From: Kangiella shandongensis | GTDB lineage: Bacteria; Pseudomonadota; Gammaproteobacteria; Enterobacterales; Kangiellaceae | Direction: 5' to 3' | Assembly (NCBI RefSeq): GCF_020005365.1 | Contig: NZ_JACNML010000005.1 | Span: 1-64,000, forward strand | DNA length: 64,000 nt | In this document: positions 25,770-33,855 of the stretch, in pieces | Layout of the letters: each line of letters opens with the position of its first letter | Numbering within the stretch: the stretch's first letter is position 1 | Translations under genes and position numbers: made by a program | The notes under the pieces: generated by a model | Databases searched by the model: none | The model's input: the letters and a program-made list of their open reading frames with translations, nothing else | What the model was told of the DNA's origin: nothing

Positions 25770-26621
25770 ATGAGTAATATCCCAATGAACATGGCGCTAG
25801 CCGTACCCACAGGTAGTATTGACGGATATGTCAGTACCGTCAACGCGGTTCCTGTTCTCTCCGTTGAAGACGAACAGGCGTTAGCGCACCGATTCCGTGA
25901 TGAGAACGACCTCGACGCTGCTCGTCAGTTAGTAATGGCTCACTTACGCTTTGTCGTCCATATCGCAAAGAGTTACAGCGGTTATGGCCTACCGCAGGCG
26001 GACCTTATTCAGGAAGGTAACATCGGCCTGATGAAAGCCGTTAAGCGCTTTGACCCAACCATGGGCGTGCGTCTCGTTTCCTTCGCCGTTCATTGGATTA
26101 AAGCCGAAATCCACGAATATGTGCTACGTAACTGGCGTATCGTAAAAGTCGCGACGACCAAGGCTCAGCGTAAGTTATTCTTCAATTTGCGCTCGAAGAA
26201 GAAATCACTGAACTGGCTTAACAATGAAGAAGTGAAAGCCGTTGCCGATGATTTAGGCGTCAAACCGGAAGAAGTCCGTCGTATGGAAGGGCGCCTGAAT
26301 GCTCGCGATGCAGCATTTGATGCCCCAGCTCAAGATGATGATGATGGCGCAGCATACGCACCCGTGCATTATCTCCAGTCGTCTGAGGTAGATCCTGCCG
26401 CTGCCGTTGAGAACGAGCAATGGCAAGATCAGCGTGAAGAGCGTCTGATGTATGCCTTAAAAGCACTGGATGAACGAAGCCAGGATATATTGCAACAACG
26501 CTGGCTTAGTGACCAGAAGGCAACGTTACACGAACTCGCCGATAAATATGGTGTTTCAGCAGAACGTATTCGTCAGCTTGAAAAAAATGCCATGAACAAA
26601 ATTAAAAATGCTATTCATTAA
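25770..26621 (+). CDS. rpoH: RpoH, heat-shock sigma factor sigma-32
   Basis: RpoH directs RNA polymerase to heat-shock promoters. The 283-residue protein has region 2 ([38 protein letters not shown], about 59-96), the RpoH box QRKLFFNLR (133-141) that is specific to this sigma factor, and region 4 ending in [24 protein letters not shown] at 25758-25765 is a very strong ribosome binding site. Two CIRCE operators precede it, which predicts HrcA control in addition to the translational and proteolytic control usual for sigma-32. Confidence 0.96.
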   Translation: MSNIPMNMALAVPTGSIDGYVSTVNAVPVLSVEDEQALAHRFRDENDLDAARQLVMAHLRFVVHIAKSYSGYGLPQADLIQEGNIGLMKAVKRFDPTMGVRLVSFAVHWIKAEIHEYVLRNWRIVKVATTKAQRKLFFNLRSKKKSLNWLNNEEVKAVADDLGVKPEEVRRMEGRLNARDAAFDAPAQDDDDGAAYAPVHYLQSSEVDPAAAVENEQWQDQREERLMYALKALDERSQDILQQRWLSDQKATLHELADKYGVSAERIRQLEKNAMNKIKNAIH

Positions 26622-26640
26622 GAGCAACTCATACCATTAA

Positions 26641-26667
26641 AAAGCAGGCTTTTGCCTGCTTTTTTTA
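26641..26667 (+). terminator. Intrinsic terminator of rpoH
   Basis: AAAGCAGGC (26641-26649), loop TTTT, and GCCTGCTTT (26654-26662) followed by more Ts make a textbook intrinsic terminator 20 bp after the rpoH stop. Confidence 0.92.
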
Positions 26668-26850
26668 TACCTGGCCCTAATTTCTCTCCACTGAAAAATC
26701 TATAAATTGTCACTGAAAACCACGGGGTGTATAAAATATTGACACTTTTCGAGCAAAAAAGAGACGATATTTGCAATCAATACTTGATCCAGTTCACATT
26801 TCGTAGCAGTATAAAATGCGAACAATAAATAATTGCTGGAGAGGTTATCA

Positions 26851-27636
26851 ATGACAATGAGTAAAATTCTTACAATAGCAGCAATCTTCCTTCTCACAGC
26901 ATGCGGCGGCGATGAAGCAGAACAACAGCAACAACAAACAACGGCAAAGCGTGACTGTAACTTAAAGATGGGCTGGGAATCGCGGGCTCCATACCAGTTT
27001 GAACGTAATGGGGAAATCACTGGTATCGACGTTAAAATATTTAAACAGGTGGCCAATGCTGTCAACTGTGACGTCAGCTTTGTGGAAAAAAGCTGGACCG
27101 AACTACTAACCGCATTGGAAAAAGGCGACATTGATGTCCTTGCCGGGGCAACGATCACCCCTGACCGTAAGGCTTACGCTAATTTCTCAACTCCTTACCG
27201 AGATGAATCTTTCACCCTGTTTATTCGTGCGAGTAACAGCTATAACGGCAATACGTTAAGTGGCTTTTTAAGCCGTAACCAGAAGGTCGGAATTACCAGC
27301 GATTATTTCTACGGTAAAGAAACTTACGAACTGATGAATCATCCGCAGTATTCCAACCTTTTTGTGGATTCTAACTCGGGTGAGCAGAGCTTCTTCAATA
27401 TACTGTATAGTGAAATTGATGGTGTTCTGGCAGATCCAGTAGAAGGCCATTACATCATTAAACGCAAACGTCTACATGACAAAATCAAGGCGTCAAATGT
27501 TCATATACCGAGTGACAGCGTTGCCTTTATGTTTAGTAAAAAATCCATAAAGGACAAACAGTTAGATGATCTTCAAGCAGCCATCAGAAATATGGTTGCC
27601 AAGGATACAATCAAAACTGTCATCGCTCAATTTTAA
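26851..27636 (+). CDS. Family 3 solute-binding lipoprotein (amino acid type)
   Basis: The start at 26851 is chosen for GGAGAGG at 26838-26844; the frame is open upstream only through a TTG. The 261-residue product has a lipobox LLTAC (Cys18), a short Gln-rich linker, then blocks of the periplasmic amino acid-binding family: YQFERNGEITGIDVKIFKQVANA, WTELLTALEKGDIDVLAGATITPDRK, FSTPYRDESFTLFIR and a C-terminal LDDLQAAIRNM. No permease or ATPase gene is adjacent, so it may serve a transporter elsewhere or act as a sensor. The ligand is unknown. Confidence 0.82.
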   Translation: MTMSKILTIAAIFLLTACGGDEAEQQQQQTTAKRDCNLKMGWESRAPYQFERNGEITGIDVKIFKQVANAVNCDVSFVEKSWTELLTALEKGDIDVLAGATITPDRKAYANFSTPYRDESFTLFIRASNSYNGNTLSGFLSRNQKVGITSDYFYGKETYELMNHPQYSNLFVDSNSGEQSFFNILYSEIDGVLADPVEGHYIIKRKRLHDKIKASNVHIPSDSVAFMFSKKSIKDKQLDDLQAAIRNMVAKDTIKTVIAQF

Positions 27637-27657
27637 TCTCTGAATAGATCTATATAC

Positions 27658-27687
27658 AAGCTGAGCCGTAAGGCTCAGCTTTTTTAT
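27658..27687 (+). terminator. Intrinsic terminator after the solute-binding protein gene
   Basis: AGCTGAGCC (27659-27667), loop GTAA, and GGCTCAGCT (27672-27680) followed by TTTTTT form a strong terminator that separates this gene from the pigment cluster. Confidence 0.92.
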
Positions 27688-27716
27688 TGATCGGCTAAGA
27701 GCCTTACGGACGCCGT

Positions 27717-27745
27717 TTGATGTTACTCAGTAAATCGGCTAGACT
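27717..27745 (+). promoter_or_regulatory. Candidate promoter of the aryl polyene cluster
   Basis: TTGATG (27717-27722) and TAGACT (27740-27745) are separated by 17 nt and lie 25-37 bp upstream of the first gene's start. Each box matches the sigma-70 consensus at four of six positions. It is the only promoter-like site between the preceding terminator and the cluster. Confidence 0.4.
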
Positions 27746-27769
27746 CTCGCCAGCAATACTTAGCTCCTT

Positions 27770-28534
27770 ATGGATAGAATAATGACCAACAACAGCAACC
27801 TTTCCTTTTCTATTCTATCCTCTCACTGCTGGGTAGATCCCAAGCTTGATGGCAGTACGGTTTTTTCGCCCGACTTCAGCCAGCAGGTTGACTTTGATCC
27901 AATAGAGCTTAAACAGATCCCTGCCATTAAACGTCGCCGCCTTAATAGCTTAAGCAAAATGGCCTTGCACTCATCCTTGATGTGTCTGCAGAAAGCGCAG
28001 GTCGAGCCTGCCAATGTCATCACCGTTTTCGCCTCACAGCACGGAGAGTTAAACCGGACCGTTCGCATTGTCAGTGATATGGTCACATCACAGGAAATCT
28101 CACCGAAAGATTTCAGCCTTTCAGTGCACAATGCGGCCCTGGGGTTATACTCCATCTTTAACAAAAACAAACAACCCGGTACCAGCATCGCCGCCAATAC
28201 CAATACCTTTGGTTACGGCTTGATAGAGAGTATCAATTTCCTCAAGCGCTTTCCCGAGCAGAAGGTCTTATTGACCTGTTTTGATTTAGAAGTGAACCAA
28301 CCCTTTGCTCAACTACAAAAAGTGCTTAATCCAAGCCGCAGTGTTTCACTATTGCTCTCTTTGCCAATGCAGGATAAACCATCAATATCTTTTAATTTCA
28401 AAAAGATAGAAGGCATTGATGACCCGAAACTACCACTGGATTTAGCTTTTTTTGATTTTCTGGCTGCTAACAACCAGCAACAACAAATGTATACTGAAGA
28501 CACCGCCTGGGAATTTGAAAAGCATGCTATATAG
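27770..28534 (+). CDS. APE chain-length factor (ketosynthase-like, no active-site Cys)
   Basis: This 254-residue protein matches the ketosynthase-like chain-length factor of aryl polyene clusters, which pairs with a true ketosynthase to set chain length. The region that would carry the nucleophile reads GTSIAANTNTFGYGLIES, with no cysteine where a ketosynthase has one (compare STACSSS in the ketosynthase at 40606). Two starts are possible, ATG 27770 or ATG 27782, four codons apart; neither has a strong ribosome binding site. It opens the cluster and overlaps the next gene by 11 bases. Confidence 0.78.
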   Translation: MDRIMTNNSNLSFSILSSHCWVDPKLDGSTVFSPDFSQQVDFDPIELKQIPAIKRRRLNSLSKMALHSSLMCLQKAQVEPANVITVFASQHGELNRTVRIVSDMVTSQEISPKDFSLSVHNAALGLYSIFNKNKQPGTSIAANTNTFGYGLIESINFLKRFPEQKVLLTCFDLEVNQPFAQLQKVLNPSRSVSLLLSLPMQDKPSISFNFKKIEGIDDPKLPLDLAFFDFLAANNQQQQMYTEDTAWEFEKHAI

Positions 28535-29318
28535 ACTGAATTACATCTGGCGGGTATTTGCTACAGGCTTATCATTTACGACCTTTGGCCTTGGTGGTCT
28601 CTTCCTGTCGATCTTCGTATTTCCTTTGATCAAACTGTTTAATCCTGATCCATTAGTTCGCAAGCGTAAAGCTCGGTTTTTAATCCATCGTTGTTGGAGA
28701 TTCTTTATCAGCTTTATGCAGAGCCTGGGTATTTTTACCTTCCATTTGGAAGCAGCGCGGCAACAACTAAAAGACGTCGAAGGCAAGGTGATCATCGCCA
28801 ATCATCCCACACTGATCGATGTGGTAGCACTCATTTCCTTAATACCCAAAGCCGACTGTGTGGTAAAGCAGGGACTTTGGAATAACTTCTTTCTCAAGCG
28901 CGTGGTGCGTGTAGCCGACTTTATTAATAACGACCAGGATGTAAATAAACTTATACAAAACTGTAAAAAATCCCTGGAAGAAGGTTATAATCTGGTCATA
29001 TTTCCTGAGGGTACACGTACAGTCCCTGATCAACCGATAAAGCTCCAGCGAGGCGCAGCCAATATTGCGGTTCGCTGTCAGCAGAATTTACTGCCGGTGA
29101 TCATCGACTGCAACCCGACAACGCTAACAAAACAAGAAAAGTGGTACCAAATACCATCTCGTCGGGCTCAATTCTCGATGAGAGTTGTAGAGGAAATAGA
29201 TGTTTCTCCGTTTATCCATAATGAAAAAAACGAGTCTATCGCAGCCAGACGCTTAACGGAGCATATTAAAAAGGTTTTTACAGAGGAATTAACACATAAT
29301 GAGACCAATAGAAAATGA
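28524..29318 (+). CDS. 1-acyl-glycerol-phosphate-type acyltransferase of the APE cluster
   Basis: The protein belongs to the PlsC/lysophospholipid acyltransferase family, with the catalytic HPTLID (His94, Asp99) and the substrate-binding FPEGTR (160-165). An N-terminal membrane helix (about 12-38) is present. The start at 28524 is chosen because it gives MLYRLNYIWRVFATG and matches family length (264 residues); the frame is open upstream inside the previous gene. In this cluster it may attach the polyene acyl chain to a lipid acceptor, which is inference. Confidence 0.82.
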   Translation: MLYRLNYIWRVFATGLSFTTFGLGGLFLSIFVFPLIKLFNPDPLVRKRKARFLIHRCWRFFISFMQSLGIFTFHLEAARQQLKDVEGKVIIANHPTLIDVVALISLIPKADCVVKQGLWNNFFLKRVVRVADFINNDQDVNKLIQNCKKSLEEGYNLVIFPEGTRTVPDQPIKLQRGAANIAVRCQQNLLPVIIDCNPTTLTKQEKWYQIPSRRAQFSMRVVEEIDVSPFIHNEKNESIAARRLTEHIKKVFTEELTHNETNRK

Positions 29319-29562
29319 GATTAAGGGCGTCATTATTGAAGCGCTCGATCTTGAAGACATGAGCATTGATGATATTGAAACGGAAGATCCGTTATTTGGG
29401 GAAGGTTTGGGTCTTGACTCAATTGATGCGCTGGAGCTTGGTTTAGCACTCAAGAAGAAGTTCGACATCAAACTGGATTCTGATTCAGAAGAATCAAAGA
29501 AACATTTTTTCTCTGTCCGCACTCTAGCTGACTTTATTGAAGCACAGAAAGGAGTTGCGTGA
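29299..29562 (+). CDS. Acyl carrier protein 1 of the APE cluster
   Basis: The 87-residue acidic helical protein carries the phosphopantetheine attachment motif GLDSID with Ser41. APE clusters typically have two dedicated ACPs, one loaded with the aryl starter or extended polyene. It overlaps the upstream gene by 20 bases and the next ACP gene by one base. No phosphopantetheinyl transferase gene is in the window, so activation relies on one elsewhere. Confidence 0.88.
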   Translation: MRPIENEIKGVIIEALDLEDMSIDDIETEDPLFGEGLGLDSIDALELGLALKKKFDIKLDSDSEESKKHFFSVRTLADFIEAQKGVA

Positions 29563-29819
29563 TGAGTAAGTTGGAAAGTAAAGAACAAATCTACCAACAA
29601 TTGATTGAAATTTTGGTCGATGACTTCGAAGTCGATTCAGATGACATCACCCTTGAAGCTAATCTTTATACTGACCTTGATTTAGACAGCATTGATACTG
29701 TCGATCTTGTCATTAAACTTCAGGAAATCACGGGGAAGTCCGTTAACCCGGAAACGTTCAAAGCCGTGCGCACAATGCAGCATGTCGTTGATGCCGTCTA
29801 TGACCTAGTGCACAGCTAA
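29562..29819 (+). CDS. Acyl carrier protein 2 of the APE cluster
   Basis: The 85-residue acidic protein carries DLDSID with the serine at about position 43. The start is ATG 29562 in the TGATG overlap with the first ACP, preceded by AAGGAG with better spacing than the alternative GTG at 29559. Its sequence is clearly different from the first ACP, so the two likely load different partners. Confidence 0.88.
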   Translation: MSKLESKEQIYQQLIEILVDDFEVDSDDITLEANLYTDLDLDSIDTVDLVIKLQEITGKSVNPETFKAVRTMQHVVDAVYDLVHS

Positions 29820-29829
29820 AACTTCACCA

Positions 29830-30393
29830 ATGAATGTTTTGCTCAAAATAGCTATCGCTGTGGTGGTCTTACTCTACCCCATAGCGATATATTTTGGCTT
29901 ACAGCACTTTCAGCCAAAGTTTCTGGCTATCACGCTGGCCGCTCTGGTAATTCTCAGAGCACTATTCACCAATAGTAAATTATTCAGTGCAATTAAGGGG
30001 TTGTGGTTCGTTATCCTGATCGCAGGTTTAACTATCGCTACACTGAGTTATATCCAGAACGCCACTTTAGGTTTGAAATTGTACCCGGTAGTCATCACCG
30101 CGAGCTTTCTTATCGTGTTTAGTTATAGTCTTATCAAGCCACCAACCGTCATTGAGCGCTTGGCGCGGTTACAGGAGCCAGAGCTACCGGCAGAAGGAAT
30201 AATCTATACTCGAAATGTTACCAAAGTCTGGTGTGGCTTTTTTATCTGCAACCTGCTGATTTCTCTGTACACGGTTTTTTACGCCAGTGTAGAGTTTTGG
30301 ACACTCTATAATGGTTTCATTTCTTATCTCTTGATGGGCTCCCTGTTTCTCGGTGAGATGATTTACCGTAAGTGGATGCTCAGCAGAAAGTAG
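29830..30393 (+). CDS. APE-cluster inner membrane protein
   Basis: The 187-residue protein is nearly all membrane: hydrophobic segments at about 3-23, 28-46, 55-75, 83-102, 135-152 and 158-178 suggest six helices. A short polar stretch (PPTVIERLARLQEPELPAEGI) separates the fourth and fifth. It matches the predicted membrane protein (COG4648 type) found in APE clusters between the ACPs and the ligase. Its role is not established. Confidence 0.72.
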   Translation: MNVLLKIAIAVVVLLYPIAIYFGLQHFQPKFLAITLAALVILRALFTNSKLFSAIKGLWFVILIAGLTIATLSYIQNATLGLKLYPVVITASFLIVFSYSLIKPPTVIERLARLQEPELPAEGIIYTRNVTKVWCGFFICNLLISLYTVFYASVEFWTLYNGFISYLLMGSLFLGEMIYRKWMLSRK

Positions 30394-30398
30394 CGATC

Positions 30399-31742
30399 AT
30401 GTGTATACAAGCATTACAACAATTACACGCATTACTTAACGCGAGCGACAACCGAGAAGTCGCCTTCAATACCACGCGAAATTATTCGCTACCTCAATAT
30501 CAACGCGATGTTGCGCAGTGTGTAGCCAACCTAAAAGCTCAGCCATACCACACCTACTTACTCTACACCGATAATAGCTATGAGTTTGCTGTCAACTGGC
30601 TGGCATTATTGTTACTTAATAAAGATATTGTATTAAGCGCTAATAATAAACGGGATTGGCTAAGCAGTATCCAGGACTCCTATCAGGCAATCATTACTGA
30701 TGCCCCTTATAGCGGGGTTATCGCCAGTAATCATTATGCGGTTAACTCAGAAATCCCCGCAGAGCCACTACGACTACCCGAAGAGCTGACGACAACAATA
30801 CAGTTTTATACTTCAGGCTCCAGCAGCAAGCCCAAAGCCATTACCAAAACTGCACAGCAATTATTTATCGAAGTGGACACGTTGGAGTCTCTGTTCCAGA
30901 CAAAATTAGGCTCGTGTCAGTTTTTAGCCAGCGTTTCACACCACCATATATATGGTCTGATATTCAGACTATTGTGGCCACTGTTGTATCGTCGTGCTTT
31001 TTACACCGATATTATTTTATACCCCGAACAGTTAATTGAACTGTCTCGCCAACGACCGGACAGCTGCTTAATTTCCAGCCCAGCGTTCCTCTCTCGACAG
31101 GACCAAGAGCTGCCAAGCTTATCGCTGCGCCAGTGTTTTAGTTCAGGGAGTTTACTCTCTAAATCGGCAGCCGACGGAGCTAAGCGGCAGTTGGGCCGTT
31201 ACCCTATAGAAGTTTTCGGCAGCACCGAGACAGGGGGGATCGGCTATCGCACTCAAGAAAGCAATAATGCGAGCTGGACCTTATTTCCCGGTGCCTCGCT
31301 TCGCTTTGACCAAGAGCAGCGCGCAATCTTCAATTCGCCGCACCTTGTCGAGCCACAGCCTTTAGACGACAAAGTACAGCTCGTCTCACAACGTGAATTT
31401 AAATTACAGGGACGCATAGATCGGGTAGTGAAGATTGAGGAAAAGCGCGTGTCGTTGGACGCTATCGAAGCAGCGCTCAATGACTCAGACTGGGTTGACC
31501 AAGCCAAAGTGGTGGTTTTGCAACAGCAGCGAGTTTGTCTGGGCGCCGTTATTCAGCTCAGCACCAAGGGCCAGGGCTATCTGCAGGCTAATTCCAGGCT
31601 CCAATTAAACCAACAACTTAAAGCCTTACTGCGCCAAAAGTTTGAGGCTGTGGCGATTCCAAGAAAATGGCGTTATCCTGAACAACTACCTTATAATTCT
31701 CAGGGAAAACTACCCGTAGCGTCGTTAAGGGAGCTCTTTTAG
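30399..31742 (+). CDS. AMP-forming aryl-ACP/CoA ligase of the APE cluster
   Basis: This adenylating enzyme is expected to activate the aryl starter acid, such as 4-coumarate, for loading on an ACP. Motifs are FYTSGSSSKPKAITKT (the phosphate-binding loop), VFGSTETGGIGYR (the adenylate-binding core) and LQGRIDRVVKIEEKRVSL (hinge and C-domain). At about 447 residues it is short for the family. The start ATG 30399 is preferred over a GTG at 30372 inside the previous gene. The substrate is inferred from the ammonia-lyase gene in the same cluster. Confidence 0.83.
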   Translation: MCIQALQQLHALLNASDNREVAFNTTRNYSLPQYQRDVAQCVANLKAQPYHTYLLYTDNSYEFAVNWLALLLLNKDIVLSANNKRDWLSSIQDSYQAIITDAPYSGVIASNHYAVNSEIPAEPLRLPEELTTTIQFYTSGSSSKPKAITKTAQQLFIEVDTLESLFQTKLGSCQFLASVSHHHIYGLIFRLLWPLLYRRAFYTDIILYPEQLIELSRQRPDSCLISSPAFLSRQDQELPSLSLRQCFSSGSLLSKSAADGAKRQLGRYPIEVFGSTETGGIGYRTQESNNASWTLFPGASLRFDQEQRAIFNSPHLVEPQPLDDKVQLVSQREFKLQGRIDRVVKIEEKRVSLDAIEAALNDSDWVDQAKVVVLQQQRVCLGAVIQLSTKGQGYLQANSRLQLNQQLKALLRQKFEAVAIPRKWRYPEQLPYNSQGKLPVASLRELF

Positions 31743-31743
31743 T

Positions 31744-32112
31744 ATGAACTTTCCCGTAATCATCCAACAAACCGAGAACAAAGGCGAGGTGATTTTCGAG
31801 CTCGAGATCGATGCTAGTCTGGACGCTTTCGCTGGGCATTTTGATACATTTCCCATCGTTCCCGGAGTAGTTCAGATTCAGTGGGCATTGCACTTTTTTG
31901 GTCACTATATGAAGCAGCCGGATGCATCAAGCCACCGTTGGCAAATCACTAAAGTAACTAAACTAAAATTTCAGCATGTTATAACGCCTCGGACAATAGT
32001 TTCACTGGCGTTAAACTATGACGACAGTAAACAAAGCCTTAGCTTTGCCCTGACCAGCGCAGAAGGACAGCACTCCTCGGGTAAGCTTTTCCTGCAGGCA
32101 GTAGAGCCTTAA
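31744..32112 (+). CDS. Hotdog-fold 3-hydroxyacyl-ACP dehydratase (FabZ-like, APE)
   Basis: The 122-residue protein has the dehydratase motif GHFDTFPIVPGVVQIQW, with the catalytic-type His in GHF followed by PGV as in FabZ/FabA-type hotdog enzymes. It would remove water from the 3-hydroxy intermediate to make each double bond. The gene follows the ligase with a single base between stop and start. The cluster has a second dehydratase at 41803, and such pairs occur in known APE systems. Confidence 0.82.
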   Translation: MNFPVIIQQTENKGEVIFELEIDASLDAFAGHFDTFPIVPGVVQIQWALHFFGHYMKQPDASSHRWQITKVTKLKFQHVITPRTIVSLALNYDDSKQSLSFALTSAEGQHSSGKLFLQAVEP

Positions 32113-32118
32113 CTCGCC

Positions 32119-33855
32119 ATGAACTTAGAATACTGCATCGTCATCCCCAACTACAATCATACTCAGCATATTGAGCAGGTCTTGCGCTCGATCGAGCCGC
32201 TGTCAATTCCCGTCATCATGGTTAATGATGGCAGTGATGAAACGACTAGCCACTATCTTGGGTTATTGCCCGAACGCTACCCTTTTCTCCAGCTTATTCA
32301 GCTGACCGAGAATCAGGGTAAGGGCGGAGCCGTTATGGCAGGCTTCAAGGCCGCGCATCAGTTGGGGTATAGTCATGCCATTCAGGTGGATGCCGATGGA
32401 CAGCATGATCTGAATGATATACCGCAGTTCATTGGCTTAAGCCAACAGGCTCCTGACGCTGTAATTTGTGGTATCCCGGACTATGACGAGTCGGTCCCTT
32501 TGGGGCGTTTAATACCTCGCTATATCACCCATTTCTGGGTTTGGATCGAGACCCTGTCCCTGAAAATTAAAGACTCCATGTGCGGTTTTCGTCTCTACCC
32601 GCTGGCCGCTGCTACCCAGTTAATTGAACACAGCCACGTTGGTAAACGAATGGACTTCGATACCGAAATACTGGTTAAGCTTTATTGGCAAGGAGTCGAT
32701 ATTATCAACCTTCCGACCAAGGTAATTTATCCGGAAGATGGCTCATCACACTTCCAGTTGTTCAAGGACAACTGGCGAATTACCAAAATGCACACCCGGC
32801 TATTCTTTGGCATGCTGCCAAGAGCACCTAAGTTGATCGCACGCCGCTTTAGACGCGATAAAACAAATCAGCCTGCTCAACACTGGTCCGCTACCAAAGA
32901 ACGTGGCTCGACCATGGGGATCCAGACTTTGGTCTGGTTATACCGCATCTTTGGCCAATGGTTATTCCGCATCGTTCTTCTGCCGGTGATCGCTTACTTT
33001 GTGCTGACTGGCAATAAAGCCCGTCGGGCCTCCTATGATTTTTTGAAAAAAATCAATAAGTTAAAAGACAGTAATCGGAGCGTTCGCTGGTATCACGTCT
33101 ATAAGCACTTTTATCAGTTTGGACTGGCTTCCGTCGATAAAATCAGAGCCTGGCTCGGTGACGTCAAAAGCGACGATGTGGTTTTCCATAATATCAATGA
33201 GTTCGAACAACTGCGGCAACACGAACCCAGACAGGGGGCGGTATTTATCGGCTCTCACCTTGGCAATCTCGAGCTATGCCGCGCTATAGGCGAGAGCGAT
33301 AGCAGCCTGACCATTAATGCCCTGGTTTTCACCAAGCATGCCCTTAAGTTTCAAGCCGCGCTGGAAAGGTTTAATCCCAAGGCCATGGTTAATTTGATCC
33401 AGGTCGATAACATGGGGGCGGATACGGCAATCCAACTCAAAGAGAAGGTCGAAGCAGGGGAGATTGTCATTATTGTCGGCGACAGAACTTCCGTCACCCA
33501 ATTTGGTCGCGTCAATTATGCCCCATTCTTAGGCGATCCAGCGCCTTTTTCACAGGGCCCTTTCATTTTAGCTGGACTACTGGAGTGCCCAACCTACTTG
33601 CTGTTTTGTCTCAAGCAATCCGGCCAATACCATATTTACCTTGAGCCTTTCGCCGACAGTCTGAAGCTGGCTAGAAGAAATAAGAAGCAACAGTTACAAT
33701 CCATTATCGAGCGTTATGCAAAACGGCTCGAGTATTATTCTCTAAAAGCTCCCTATCAATGGTTTAACTTTTTCGATTTTTGGCAAAAAGACGACCAGCA
33801 GCATATACAGAGAACGATCCAACAACAAGAGAAGCACCATAGTGACAACAACTAG
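32119..33855 (+). CDS. Glycosyltransferase family 2 fused to LpxL-type acyltransferase
   Basis: The N-terminal half (about 1-235) is a family 2 glycosyltransferase with YCIVIPNYNH, VNDGSD and the metal-binding VDADGQHD (DXD at 91-93). The C-terminal half (about 290-560) is an LpxL/HtrB-type acyltransferase with HLGNLE (His380, Glu385) and a later GDRTSV block. A bitopic or membrane-adjacent linker lies around 280-297. Such fusions are a feature of APE clusters and may glycosylate and acylate the lipid carrier of the pigment. The fusion is direct; the acceptor is inferred. Confidence 0.85.
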   Translation: MNLEYCIVIPNYNHTQHIEQVLRSIEPLSIPVIMVNDGSDETTSHYLGLLPERYPFLQLIQLTENQGKGGAVMAGFKAAHQLGYSHAIQVDADGQHDLNDIPQFIGLSQQAPDAVICGIPDYDESVPLGRLIPRYITHFWVWIETLSLKIKDSMCGFRLYPLAAATQLIEHSHVGKRMDFDTEILVKLYWQGVDIINLPTKVIYPEDGSSHFQLFKDNWRITKMHTRLFFGMLPRAPKLIARRFRRDKTNQPAQHWSATKERGSTMGIQTLVWLYRIFGQWLFRIVLLPVIAYFVLTGNKARRASYDFLKKINKLKDSNRSVRWYHVYKHFYQFGLASVDKIRAWLGDVKSDDVVFHNINEFEQLRQHEPRQGAVFIGSHLGNLELCRAIGESDSSLTINALVFTKHALKFQAALERFNPKAMVNLIQVDNMGADTAIQLKEKVEAGEIVIIVGDRTSVTQFGRVNYAPFLGDPAPFSQGPFILAGLLECPTYLLFCLKQSGQYHIYLEPFADSLKLARRNKKQQLQSIIERYAKRLEYYSLKAPYQWFNFFDFWQKDDQQHIQRTIQQQEKHHSDNN

